NCBI GenBank assembly: GCA_014925825.1
Contig: JACGCK010000005.1
Location: 558,001-622,000 of the forward strand
Direction: 5' to 3'
Length of the DNA stretch: 64,000 bases
DNA from: Pholiota molesta
Lineage: Eukaryota; Basidiomycota; Agaricomycetes; Agaricales; Strophariaceae
Shown: positions 10,780 through 22,176 of the stretch, one piece after another
How positions within the stretch are numbered: the first letter of the stretch is position 1
Layout: each line of letters begins with the position of its first letter
Program-made: the position numbers and the translations under genes
The notes under the pieces: generated by a model
What the model was told of the DNA's origin: nothing
Databases searched by the model: none
What the model saw: the letters and a program-made list of their open reading frames with translations, nothing else

Positions 10780-12417
10780 ATGAGCACAGATAACTTCGTC
10801 GTCGCAGAAGCCCAACTTCTGATTGAACAAGTACGTGTTTGGGATGTTTGCCTAGTGTATTCTTACCCGTCACCTCCAACATCGATGTATAGGCTAGAAA
10901 GGAGAAAGCTGAAAGGATAAAGACGCTTGGTGATCCCATCCAGCTTCCGGGGAAACCACTGGCCATCGAAATTCGGAACAACGTCGCATGGATCGCGGAC
11001 AATACCACTGTCATTCGTAAAACGGACTTGGAGGTTAGCTTTCTCAATCCACAACGCGTCATTTTCATCTCAAGGACCTAACGATGTGTTCAGTCAGGGA
11101 AAACCTTACAGATATACAAAGGCCATACTGGACCTGTCACTAGTATCGCGTTTTGCGATAGGAAGCCTGGTACAGGAGACCAAGAGATTCTTATTTCTGG
11201 TTCTTGGGATAATGTACTGTCCATCTGCCGTTCCACGAAAGAAAGCGTCAGCTGAAATGTTTTCGTGTAGTCGATCAAGTTGTGGGACACGACGGTACGT
11301 GGTTTTCACTGGCAACGCCATCTCCAGAACGATGTCCAACTGATAGTATCCCTGCCATGACAGACGAAAGAGGTGATATCGACGACGCCAAACGCGCATG
11401 CGGATTTCGTGAAGAGCTTCCACGCCCTCCCTTCCCTCCGCCTCCTGATTTCAGGCAGCGCTGATAAGATTGTACGCTTCTGGTACGCGTTTATCTTTAT
11501 GCAACCTTCCTTCCGACCAAAACCTTCGTTTCTCAGGGACCTCTCCACACCAGAAAGTCCTGAACCTCTGAAGAGCCTAGGATCGATATCGTCCCATACG
11601 CGTCCGGTAGAATGTCTAGATGGAGAAGCCCTTTCCGACAAATCTGCCATCCTCTACACCGGGGACACTATGGGTGTCATCAAAGTCTGGGACCTGCAGC
11701 TCGAGGACGAGGCCCGTCCTCCAGATGGAAGGCGAATTTGACGAAGACGATAAACAATCACCGGACGAGGATCAACGAACTTAGATATGGGCATGGGCAC
11801 CTATGGACTGGTAAATAATTCTCCATACTTCTTTTTCTGCGTGATTATGATACAATATGGTCTAGCGTCCACCGACGAGACCGCTCAAATACTCCCACAA
11901 AAACCAGTTGACCCAGTCGACACGGCGACCAAAACGCCCAAACCACTTGAGCACCCCGTCGCCGTCCGTGCAATTCTCCCACTCACGCTCACAGTGCTCA
12001 ACGAGCCCTATCTGTTAACCGCCGCTGGAGATGTCCTCCGTACGTTCGACGTCTCTGAGTTGGATGAGCCCCAGCTGTTAAGCCAGATCGATGGGCATTC
12101 GCATGACATCACTGCCATCCGCCTGTGGATCCGGAAGACAGTGGACGATGATGGAAAGAAGCGTGCTGAGCCCTGGATTATTACAACCAGTCTGGACAAG
12201 ACACTTCGCAAATGGAAACTTGCTGGTAGCTTTTTTTTGCCCTGTATTTCTTGTGCTAGATGCTCACTCGCTTCTTTCAGACTTACTGCAGCCTCCGGCG
12301 CCGGCTCCAAAGGCACCAAAAGCCGAAGAAGTTAAGCCAACGTCAAATCCGTCGACACTCACGGAAGAAGAGGAACGAGAATTGGCAGAGTTGATGGATG
12401 ATGTCGATGATGTGTGA
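10780..12417 (+). CDS. WD40-repeat protein, conserved in fungi, function unknown
   Basis: Beta-propeller protein, probably a scaffold; I cannot assign an orthologue. Exons: 10780..10830, 10893..11033, 11094..11213, 11271..11294, 11364..11482, 11537..11810, 11866..12225, 12281..12417, about 408 residues. WD-type repeat ends are visible at GSWDNSIKLWDTT, GSADKIVRFWDLS, GDTMGVIKVWDLQ, GHLWTASTDETAQI, and TTSLDKTLRKWKLA. The N-terminus has a short charged helix and the C-terminus is acidic (EEEERELAELMDDVDD). Exon 6 is one base short: VIKVWDLQLEDEARPP reads in one frame and RWKANLTKTINNH in the next, with the break near 11722. No intron can bridge this. Confidence 0.85.
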
Positions 12418-13361
12418 CGCTTACACTGCATGCAGCAAAGGGAATGGAATAGGTCACATCAGACAAGTCAAGTAACTAAGTTTGAAACAGAAAAAATTAG
12501 GACATATTGAACCTGTCTCTTTATCAAATAAAGAAGAAAAAACAGGTTCAGCGCCGACAGCCTACATCCTGACAACATTGCCACTTCTCGTGTGCTGACA
12601 CTGTATATTCAAATTGCATTATCACTAATGCAAGCCCTCATCAAAGGCATTATTGCTCAATGAACAGACTCCGCTGAATTGAATATTCACCAGCGGGCAG
12701 CCACCACCACTTTTTCAGATGGGCCACTTGCACCCTGCACAATAACAGGGGATGCATGTAAAGTCACAGAAATTGCACTGCACAGCGTTCGAATGAACGA
12801 CCACGCCTGCATTTATTCCCTTCTCCACATGCACATTATTCCACTGCACTACCCAGGAGCCAATGGTTATGAAATGAGTGAATAAACACAATTATCTGAG
12901 ATAACTCACCTCGTTGTGAACGACCTCAGGATCCTTCCTATGTAAGGGCCACTGGCTGATTTAAATGACCCGCGCATTTACTGTCAGTATCATAGTGGTT
13001 GCAGGGCATGTTTATGTAATAGATGCTGGGCCCAGAGGTTTTTTTTTTGCAGTCCCCAAGATAATTAGCATTCCGGGCGGCAGGGCGCGAGATTCCAAGA
13101 GCCAAGAACATGAAGGAAGTTCAAGGAACACTGGTACCACAACAGAACTTGAAGAGTTAACCATTATCATATTTTTTCTTCATATAACAATTTTAATACT
13201 AGCCATGATGAATGAGGAACTTGGCTAAAATACACGGCGATAGCAGCCTCTGGTTAAATGTCAAGGGCCGCTGGTCCCAGTTGGCCTGGAAATCCATCCA
13301 CTATGCACGTAGCAATAAATACAAGTACATTTTTTGTGTACAAGGCAATTGGCCATGCAAA
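12418..13361. other. Intergenic region between convergent WD40 and nitronate monooxygenase genes
   Basis: This 944-bp stretch lies between two gene 3' ends. It is AT-rich with scattered short ORFs lacking protein-like composition. No repeat, RNA gene or mobile-element signature was seen. Confidence 0.5.
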
Positions 13362-14985
13362 TTAGAGCTTGGCCTTCGTGATCTGGAGAGCCGCAGCGCG
13401 GTTTAGGCTCGCAGCTGCGGTGTTAACGAGCTCATCAACACTATTGGACGATGACGTTGGCCGATTAGCTTTGGATAACGTGTACAGAGCATGGTTAAAT
13501 TGGGAACATACATTTCCTTTGCGGGCTTGATGTCATGAATTGATCCGGCGACGCGTCCCATTAGCCCTGGCGCACAAAATCCATCAGCTGTAATAGATGC
13601 GCTTGAAAGAGGATACGACATGATAAACCTTGAATAGATTTTTCTGGGTGGGCGGCGAGCTCGACTTCGTGGGGAACCTTGCCTTGGGAGATAAGTTCTT
13701 GGATCTCATTGCTCCTTTTCTTTTCCCTGCAAGTCACGTAAATAATAGGCAATTAGCAAAAAAATATTAAGGATCGCGTTAAGTGCACAAAAGGTTGTAC
13801 ACACCATTCTTCCACGTAGGGAGTCTTCCGCACGCTCATAGGCCGGCCAGAATAGATCAGGGTGCGGATAACATCGTCGTAGCCTGCGCTAACAACGAGT
13901 TCCTTGTGCCTCTTCGGTGCACCAGCTTCCACGCTAGCGACGAAACGGGTGCCCACCCATACACCGGAAGCGCCGTATCTACGATAGTGATGGAAGAAAG
14001 GGAGTTAACATTCAGCCACAGCGACAGTGAGTAGTACATAGCCGGTGGCGCTTACGATAGTGCGGCTGCGAGGCCACGGCCGTCGGCGATGCCTCCTGCG
14101 GCAACGACGAAGACGGGCTCGCCGGTCAAGGGGCTCTTGTGGTTCTTGCAGAGGTCGACGACGGCAGGAATGAGGATGGAGAAGGCGGTATCGCCAGTGT
14201 GGCCTCCGCCTTCGCCTCCTTGAGCGCAGATGATATCTACGCCCTGTGCGAGTGCTTTGGCAACGTGCTATTCCAAATAATCGCGTTCAAAATATGGTCT
14301 TTTATGTGGCTTGATATAAAAGTGAATACCTTGGGATGACCAACCATGCTATGAATAAAATATCAGAGCTTTGTGATTTTTGCTCATTTCGGAGACATAC
14401 TTCATAACAGGGATACCAGCAGCGTGTAATTTCTCAACGGCCCATGTGGGAGGGACCCGACCGCACAGACGAACAACGAAGCGCCTCCCTTAATGATGAC
14501 ATCAATAAGTTCAGAAAGTTGACCGCCAGTATAATCTTTCTGTAAAATACATTAGATCTTGACGTACTCGGTACAAAAATAGGACGTACATTGGTCTTGC
14601 GAGCGTTACCCCCAACTTGGGGAATGAGAAGATCGACACCGAAAGGCGCGTTCTTGTCCTCAAGATGGGCCTTGAGTTCGTTTATGGAACCCTGGAGGAA
14701 CTTGGGACTTTGGCGAACACCGCCAATGACACCAATACCACCTTGTAAAATACGAGAATGACATCAGTCGGAAGCGATGAACATGGTGAGGAGATGAACG
14801 GACCTGCGTTGGTGACAGCGGCAGCGAGCTTGGGTCCGGCAGCGACATTCATTCTTTATAGAGTGACATTAGATTGATGAAATCATGCAGCTAGGGGCTA
14901 TTGCATACCCAGCTAGCATCACCGGATGGTTGATCTTGAAGAGCTTGGTGAGAGGGGTGGAGAAGACAGGCGGTGAGGAAGGCAT
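13362..14985 (-). CDS. Nitronate monooxygenase (2-nitropropane dioxygenase family)
   Basis: FMN-dependent TIM-barrel enzyme that oxidises alkyl nitronates such as propionate-3-nitronate. Ten exons: 14909..14985, 14804..14853, 14590..14741, 14401..14539, 14330..14348, 14056..14267, 13805..13978, 13629..13726, 13512..13587, 13362..13440, about 358 residues. Family blocks: NHPVMLAGMNVAAGPKLAAA, TNAGGIGVIGG, APFGVDLLIPQ, VDIICAQGGEGGGHTGD with the catalytic-His region, VFVVAAGGIADGRGLAAAL, and VWVGTRFVAS with the phosphate-binding region. Exon 4 is one base short at a G-run (plus-strand ccc at 14456-14458): SLFVCAVG and VPPTWAVEKLHAAGIPVM lie in neighbouring frames. It is head-to-head with the heme-lyase gene, 192 bp apart. 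Confidence 0.92.
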
Positions 14986-15177
14986 GGTGATAAAAAGAGG
15001 CTACGCGAGGAGGATGAGGGGGGCCATGCAAGGCGCGTAGCTTTATAGAGGATGTCCGGTAAATCGTGGTAGCCAGCCCGGTAGAGGTCAGAATGAAGAA
15101 CAGGGGACGCGGAAATAGGGGCGTTATGTAAGCAATTTGTTGCCTTTGCGGAATCTCATTCAAAGTTGGGAGCAGCC

Positions 15178-15879
15178 ATGTCCGCGTCGTCCACCGACAA
15201 ATGCCCCGTCGACCACTCTTCCATGAAGCCCTCGTCCACCGCGGATGCATCTAACGCAGACGCGTGCCCCGTCGACCACTCCACGCGCTCAACCTGGGCC
15301 CGCTTCCTGTCGCCCAAGCCCGGGCGCCCCGCCGTTCCCCTCTCGGAAGAGCGCGAAACGTCCTCGATACCGAAAGCTGCGGATGGAAACTGGGTCTACC
15401 CCTCGGAGGCCCAGTTTTTTAATGCGATGGCGCGCAAGAACCACGACCCCCAGCCCGCGGACATGAAGAGCATTGTCCCGATCCACAACGCCGTCAACGA
15501 ACGCGCGTGGGCCGAAATCTTGAAGTGGGAGGCTGGCAGGGGCGGCGAGGCCTGCGGGGGCGTCAAGCTTGTTAATTTCAAGGGCAAGCCCACCCAGAAA
15601 AGCCCCAAGGCCCAGTTCAATATGCTTCTCGGGTCAGTCGGCCTGTGACATGCTTTCACCACGCACGCCTTGATTATCTCTTCCAGATATGCTGCTCCCT
15701 TTGACCGCCACGATTGGGTAGTAGATCGGTGCGGGACAAAAATGCGGTATATTATCGACTTTTATACTGGCCACAACGCGGCTTCCAAAGGAGATAACCT
15801 CTCTTTCTACCTCGATGTTCGACCCGCTCTTGACAGCTGGGAAGGTGTCAAGATGAGAGTACAGAACCTATGGTCATGA
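15178..15879 (+). CDS. Holocytochrome c synthase (cytochrome c heme lyase)
   Basis: Mitochondrial intermembrane-space enzyme that attaches heme to apocytochrome c (in some fungi also c1). Two exons, 15178..15632 and 15687..15879, 648 nt, 215 residues, frame intact. Two CPV heme-regulatory motifs (KCPVDHS and ACPVDHS) sit at the N-terminus. Core motifs are [28 protein letters not shown] and ILKWE, and [13 protein letters not shown], where the conserved His that contacts heme is present. The C-terminus ends YYIDFY-like then [14 protein letters not shown]. The sequence cannot decide between Cyc3 and Cyt2 specificity. It ends 100 bp from the SSF1 stop on the opposite strand. Confidence 0.94.
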
Positions 15880-15978
15880 AGGTATTTACTGCCTTGTTGC
15901 CTTCTTATTCACCATATTGTAGACATTTTTATGCAGTAATCTATCATTCATAATGAGGAGCCATCCTACAAATGGTAT

Positions 15979-17453
15979 TTACCGTTTTGACCGGAATTTT
16001 ACTTTCTTAGCTGGAGGTCGCTCGTCGTCAGAGCTTTCCTCGTTTTCGCTGACGTCCTCCTCTTCGTCATCATCGCTAATATCTTCATCCTCGTCCCACT
16101 TCCCAATACCATCGTCCTCTGCTTCTTCATCCTCAGCCTCGTCTTCACTGCCTTCCTGCTCTCCATCCTCATCTTCATCCATCTCATCTCCGCCACCCTT
16201 GCCTTTCTTCTCTGCCTTCTTCCGCGCAACATTCCTCTCTTGCTCTTCCCGTCTCTCCTTTTTCAGCTTAGCCTTCGCTGCATGCTCGGTCTTCTGAGCC
16301 TGGATCTCCTTCTTGGATTTTTTCACTATTACAGCGTTAGGACTCTGCTCCGCCAAGGAGAGAAAAAAAGTAGCATACCGAATTCATGGTACATGACAGC
16401 ACCTTCTTTGCCTGGCACACCTTCTGTGATTTTAATCAAACGCAACTCCATACGCGGACCAACTTCGTCGAGGCGCACAGCTCTCCTCTGCCCTTTCTTG
16501 TTGTTCCTTCCAACGTAGTCCTCTGCCAGGTCGACGGCATCTGCATCGTCGCCCGCTACACTCTCCGCTGATGATGCCGCACTTTCATAACCACCTTCCG
16601 GCCCGGGTTCACCACGTTTTCGGAGCAGGAAATCAGCTACGTCCTTTTCATTGCCGAGGTCTAGCACGCCGCTCTTCGTGGATGAATGGCCGACGCCTTC
16701 GAGTACTTTGCGTACGCGTTTTGACACGCCGTAAGGCTTGACTTTGATGATGTAGTGGCGGAAGTCGACTGTGCCGCGCTCTGCGTTGTAGGATATTAGA
16801 ACGACACGGCGTGCGGAGGAAAGGCTGAGAGTATGCGGGGACAGAGGTGGGAATAGAGACTGGAAAGATTTCATCAGGAGAGGCAGGTGGGGAGGTGTTG
16901 TGGGAGAAGGTGGGGGGAATGAAGCCAGAACGAGCTGTTAACGAGAATTGAATATCGGCAGTAAAATAGTTGATGAAAAAACATACCAATGGAGGGCTGA
17001 GGTACTCCATTCCAACGCTACGCGCTCTCCTCGAAGTGCTCATGAGGTCCTTCATCAGACTATACCTTTCGACACGGAAACTGAACGTAGGTCCGTCCGA
17101 CAATTTTACGTTCGTAATGAGGGCGCTACAGGCGTCAATGTGAAGGCAAGGAGGTGGGAGACTGAGAGCGCGGGACCCATGGTAAGGAAATCTTTTAGTT
17201 TATTTCGACTGCGTTCCTATTTGCATACATATTTCTGTCAGTTGCGCACGCAAATGACTGCGAGGAATTTACGAACCTTTAGACGTGAAGCCGTATTGGG
17301 TTCCATGACTTTGCGCATGTCGCGGACGAGCTGGGCGAGCGACGAGCCCACCTGCCCGTGCTTGATGATGATGGATTTGGGGACGCCAGTCGTCGACGTC
17401 GCTTCGGTCTCGCCGCCCTTGAGATGGGTCCTGTTCTTGCGTTTGCGAGCCAT
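15979..17453 (-). CDS. SSF1: Ssf1/Peter Pan Brix-domain ribosome biogenesis factor
   Basis: Nucleolar protein needed for 27S pre-rRNA processing and 60S subunit assembly. Exons: 17277..17453, 16987..17216, 16379..16934, 15979..16325, about 436 residues. It starts MARKRKNRTH as in the family. The Brix domain contains SIIIKHGQVGSSLAQLVRDM, GPTFSFRVERYSL, EYLSPPLVLASF and DFRHYIIKVKPYGVSKRVRK, then LDEVGPRMELRLIKITEG. The tail is highly acidic (Glu/Asp runs, about 15990-16200) followed by a basic end. Exon 2 is one base short near 17109: SHLLAFTLTPVAPSLRT is in one frame and KLSDGPTF in the next. It is divergent from the unknown gene at 17649. Confidence 0.92.
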
Positions 17454-17648
17454 AGTGAGGGGGTATGAAGGAGATCCGATTTAAGCAGCTATAGCCTTTT
17501 CAAAAAAGATGCACATTTAGAGCCCGTTGTTTGCCGCGATCGCCATCAGTCAACACCGTCCAGAGAGGACAAATAATGCATTCCAATCTTATCTGCGTGC
17601 GCCGCACAGCGTCTACCAATGTTTTCCCCTTCTTCATAAATCTCGCAA

Positions 17649-18493
17649 ATGAGTGGACGCCTGGCCTCCTTCCGCGGTCCCTCGACCCCCACCTCGTCGC
17701 CAGCACAACACAAACCCCAGAACCCGCCTGCCTCCCCCTCCCGCCTGACCGAATCCACATTCCACCGCAAGACGCGCACGCTGCTGCAGGAGCTGCGGTC
17801 GATTACGGAGACCTGGGAGATCTGGTGCTGATAGATGGGCTGAAGGCGGCGCGCGAGCTCGTGACACGCGGACGGATCTGGAGTGAGTTTTGGTGCTTGG
17901 CTGCGGGTAGATGTCGAATAACGGTGTCAGTAATGCTTTGAAGCTGCTTCCAGATAGTACCCCCAGGTCGAGGGTAGTCATGCCAAAGCTGGCTATTATG
18001 GACACTTGTATTGCGAAGCTGGATGTGGTCCTTGCTAAGCTTGTAAGAGAGATAATTCAATCTGTATGAGTATGATGCTTATAGAGACTTCAGCAAAAGC
18101 AATTTTCGAGGATGAACGCAGTCATTGACAATTTAGAAACCGTTTTAATAGACGCATCCAAAGTCAAGGGCTGGCAATGGGTGCAGCAGGAACCATTATG
18201 GGTCACTTGGTCCTTGGAGAATTTCGGCAAGTGCTTTTTGGGCGTCTATCAGAAATTTCCTCACTTATCTCCAATCCAGTCTCCCGTGTCCCAGCAATAA
18301 TCAAACCATACCATCGTTCCCTAGCCATGCACACCGAAATCGTTGACGAGCTGCGCAGCCACTCCATTACCTTCGAAAAATCGCGAGACGCGCTCAATAA
18401 ATGGGTCGAGCAGCCGTGGTTAGAAGAGCAGGCTGGGAAGCCGTATGGGAGGATATCTGCGAAGCCGAAGTAGAACGCTGGGGCAATGCATGA
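17649..18493 (+). CDS. Conserved protein of unknown function with helical repeats
   Basis: I do not recognise a named family. Exons: 17649..17882, 17931..18042, 18085..18226, 18280..18493, about 234 residues once three apparent missing bases are allowed for. Protein-like segments in order: a Ser/Pro-rich start, RKTRTLLQELRSITETWE, DLVLIDGLKAARELV, RSRVVMPKLAIMDTCIAKLD, MNAVIDNLETVLIDASKV, GWQWVQQEPLWVTWSLENF, KPYHRSLAMHTEIVDELRSH and KWVEQPWLEEQ. It closes with a Trp/Glu-rich end (WEAVWEDICEAEVERW). The third intron has a GC donor at 18227. Frame breaks are near 17819, 17863 and 18432, each at a G. It looks mostly alpha-helical and soluble. Confidence 0.65.
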
Positions 18494-18574
18494 CGGGGTA
18501 TAAATGTACAACAGCAATACAGATTAACATTACAACGCAAAAAGGTTACTAATACCCAGGCTCTAAGGTAGTCT

Positions 18575-21500
18575 TTACATCTCATCATCCGAGATTTGGA
18601 TCTCGTCAGTATTGACTGTTTGAGCAGGGGCGGGCTCGCCTGCTTGGGGCTCGCTCGAAGGCGCCTTCTTCGCAGCCACAAACGCGGGTCCATTCCCACC
18701 TCCATACGCCTGCTTCTCGGCAGCCGCCATAGCATCCTGCGCCTCCGTACTTTCCTCCACCTTCTTCGCGCCCTGCCTCGCGCTGATCGTCTGCGCCGCC
18801 AGATAACTCGCCTCCGTGTTGAACTGGGCCTGTACACTGCGCTTGATGCGGAGCATCTCCCGGAATGTGTCTTCGGATCCGGTTTCGATCTCGAAATTGT
18901 TCCACTCGCTCCAGAACTGGGGATTGGTCCTGGGATCGCAGAATTGGGACGCATGGGCGTAGATCGCACGGGCCCTGTCGATTTCTCCCAGCTTGCGTTC
19001 CAGAGCGGCAAAGCGAAGACACATTTCGGCGGTTTGTTTATCAGGCAGAACTAGAATCAAATGTATATTAGAGTGGATGTGAATGCCAATATAATAGATA
19101 CACACCTTCCAAAGCACGTTCGTAAATTGGTCTGGTGGCAGGCAGACCAAAGTTGGCCGTTGCTTTCGCGATGTAGATTGTGAACATCTATGGATAGTAT
19201 TAACATCAAATTTTTATATGAGAAAGTCTAATTGAAAGGGAACGAACCTCAAACTTGTCCTCATCTGCGATGACTTGTGTTGCACGTTCATAGATAGCCA
19301 TTGAACGCTTAGCAAGACCGTAGTCTTCCTCCAGTTGGGCATACATAAGGAATAAAGGTTTGCAGGATTTTGGAGGACATTTCTCAAGAGCTTGTTCGAA
19401 CAAGTCGCGAGCACGTTCCAGTTTAGATCCACCCTGCATATCGATTAGCTTCTGGTTGGGAGCACATGCTGTCTGGTATACTCACATATCTCTTTGTGAA
19501 TTTAGAAAGGTATATGTTCCAAACCTCGAAAGATACTGGGAAAGTGAATAATTCCACACCGCGTTCGTACACCTGCAATATTGTTGGCAACGTTGGACAG
19601 CAACTACCAAAAAAGACATTACCTTGAAGCTGTCCTCGAAATAGTCGTTCTCTTCCAGGAATGCAGCGTAGTTGACGATAATTTGTGCATTGGCAATTCG
19701 GAGCTCTAGGATTTTGTCGTACACGGCCTTGGTAGAGTCAACTGTACCAATAGACTCTTCGAGATCAACATAGAAAGACCATAGTTTCAGGGACTTGAAG
19801 AGTCGAGCTTGTGCGGATAATGCCTGGTAGACAAAATTTGATTAAGCAATGGAATATATATTTGATGTCAAAGTACCAGCGCTTACATGATCATGATAGC
19901 TGATCTTGGTGTTCTTAGGGAGGGCAGTCGCCCTCTGCATGACGCGAATAGCTTCGTCATAGTTTCTGTTCAAGACGTTAAAAGTTGGCCAAAACATATA
20001 GCATTAGAATGAGGCACTCACTCGTGACGGAGCTCCATTTCTGACCATTCACACCAAACTTCGCAAGATCTTCAACGGCCTTGAAATTCACTTTGGTACC
20101 TTTCTCCAGAATTTTGCGAGCGCTATCGAGATCCGGTTCCGCCTGTCCAGCAACGCCACCCTCTTCATAGAACTTAGCGAAGTTGACATAAAGCCTATGC
20201 AGGTTGGCGGTCGCTTTACGCGGAACAATCGTCTCCAGCGCTTTTGTATATGTCTTGGCAACCTCCTCGTCGTTGTCGCCCCAAAGCGCAATGCGCTTCT
20301 CCCACTCCTGAACATCATTAGGGTTTCGTCGGATGAGGACGTCGTTCAACAAGAAGGGGCGCCTATCCGTCAAAGCCTCGAATTCCTTCATGCGCTCGTC
20401 CACTTCCTTCTCGGTCTCGGCCGCCTCTTCTTCGTCCTCCTCGTCTTCCAAGCTCTGCATCAGTGCGCCGATGAGCGATTCTCCGAACTCGCATAGGCGT
20501 CGAATATTTGGTTGAAGTCGCGGATGGTGAGCACCTGCTTCATGCCTTGCTCAAAGAGCTCTTTGGCGCGGTCGAATTCTCCCCTCTTGATCCAATAGGT
20601 CGCCAGTCCCGTCCACAGACGGCCGGCTTGATCTTTATAACGTTCAGACCATCTTTCCGGATGATTTTCTCGATATTGAGCTTCGTAGGGTTCGCAGGGT
20701 CCTCTTCTTCAGAATAGGGTGTCACTGGCTTTCCATCAACGGTAATGGGAATGGGGGTGCCGGCCATTCGAATAAGTTGGCCTTTGGCAGAAGCAGGGGT
20801 TGGCGCGGCCTGTTCTGCATTCGCAGCAGCCTCCGCTTCTGCGTCTGCTTTTGCGATGGCGGCATTAGACGCGATGGTCTCATCGATATCCAAGCCAACT
20901 TGTTCGGGATACTTTTCGACGACATCTATCCAATCTTCTAGTAACTGGTAGGGGCTCTTCCCTTCAGGGCTGTGGTATTCCCTCGCGCCGCCTTTCTTGC
21001 CAGCGATAGAAGCAATTTCGCAGCTTCCAGAGGTCTAGGTGCTGAGTTGGTAGGAGAGAGCAGGAGGCCGGTGAAGCGCTCCGTTAGACTGGGATCTACA
21101 GCGAGATATCGCCGATAAACGGAGACGGTCGTCTCGCCGCCCCTCTTTTCCGCCCAAAGAAGGTACTGAGTCCATATGCGAGAGTGCAAGGAGGGCGGTA
21201 GTGTGCGTAGGGCGCGGTCGAATGTTCGCCTGGCGTGCGTATATGAAAGAACGGAAGGGCAACGGGGGTGGAAGAATATGGAAATGTACATGAGCCATAA
21301 ACGAGGGAGCTATAAATCTGATTAGCCACGGGCACAGCGGTGAGATATATTCGCGACGTACCTTTGGAAGCCACATGAGAGCGCGTTCAAAGACAGCAAT
21401 CAACGATCTCCACTCCTGCCATCCGACAACTGGATCCAAAGCAGTCTCCCATTCGTCCTGATACTCCGCTGCTTCTTCCAGCGCCTCCTTCATCTCAGGG

Positions 21501-21940
21501 AACTTCTTCTTTCCTCCAGCCCTTTTCTTGACAATGGGTTTGCCAAGGACATACGACATACGGACAGCAAGATAGGACTTCCACAGCTTGAACGAGTTGG
21601 GGAATTGGGTCAGCGCCGCCTCGTAGATATATGTTAAGCGCTGCAGGGAGAGACGCGCAGAGGGCGACGCGAGCGGCCCAAGCACAGCGGCAATGTCCTC
21701 GGGAACGGGGGACGAAATGGCTTCGCTTTTGGCCACGGCGAGAGCGCCTTCGCGGAGTGCGTTGATAGCGGTCCACCATGCGCGGAAGGAGGTCGGGTTT
21801 CGCAACAAGTCCTCTTCGCGGTGCAAGTCGCTTGTTGTGATGAGGTCTGGATGTGTCGTGGGTGTAGGGATAGGGAAAGTCAAGGGAAAGAGGGAGAGGA
21901 GCTCCTCCAGCGAGGGCCTCTTCTCTGCGACGGAGGGCAT
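18575..21940 (-). CDS. SYF1: Pre-mRNA splicing factor Syf1 (XAB2), HAT-repeat protein
   Basis: Scaffold of the Prp19 (NineTeen) spliceosomal complex. Exons: 21362..21940, 20022..21309, 19887..19965, 19623..19823, 19486..19572, 19248..19433, 19106..19187, 18575..19050, about 993 residues, close to yeast and human Syf1. HAT (half-TPR) helices run throughout: RLWLMYISIFFHP, RIWTQYLLWAEKRGG, NVIKDQAGRLWTGLATYWI, VQEWEKRIALWGDNDEE, LKLWSFYVDLEESIGTVD, VWNIYLSKFTKRYGG and CLRFAALERKLGEIDRAR. The C-terminus is Ala/Glu-rich and ends with an acidic DEIQISDDEM. Exon 2 lacks four bases in total, at about 20981, 20633, 20490 and 20059, each a G on the coding strand. Its expected essential role argues that these are sequence errors. 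Confidence 0.93.
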
Positions 21941-22176
21941 TTTAAACGACTCTGAGGAATCGTCGAGTGGATATCGAGGCGACGGTACACTGTACAGAAA
22001 CGACGACGAAATGCGACCAAGTTCAAATAACATCCGAGGGCGATAGCTTTGGATGCAAACACACCAAGCACTGCGGCCCGCAGCGGCATAGACTCATATA
22101 CCTTGAGCATTGCGATACCCAACGTTGCGCTCAACTATATATCAACCCTTGCCCTTTTACCACTGATTCCCTTGAG

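Noticed and set aside
15953..16297. Serine-run ORF antisense to SSF1
   Set aside because: It is the complement of the Glu/Asp-rich tail of SSF1. Poly-Ser arises from reversed GAN/GAR codons.
18575..21940. SYF1 as a pseudogene because of four frame breaks
   Set aside because: All exons, motifs and splice sites are intact and only single bases are missing. The same pattern affects many other essential genes, so sequence error is more likely.
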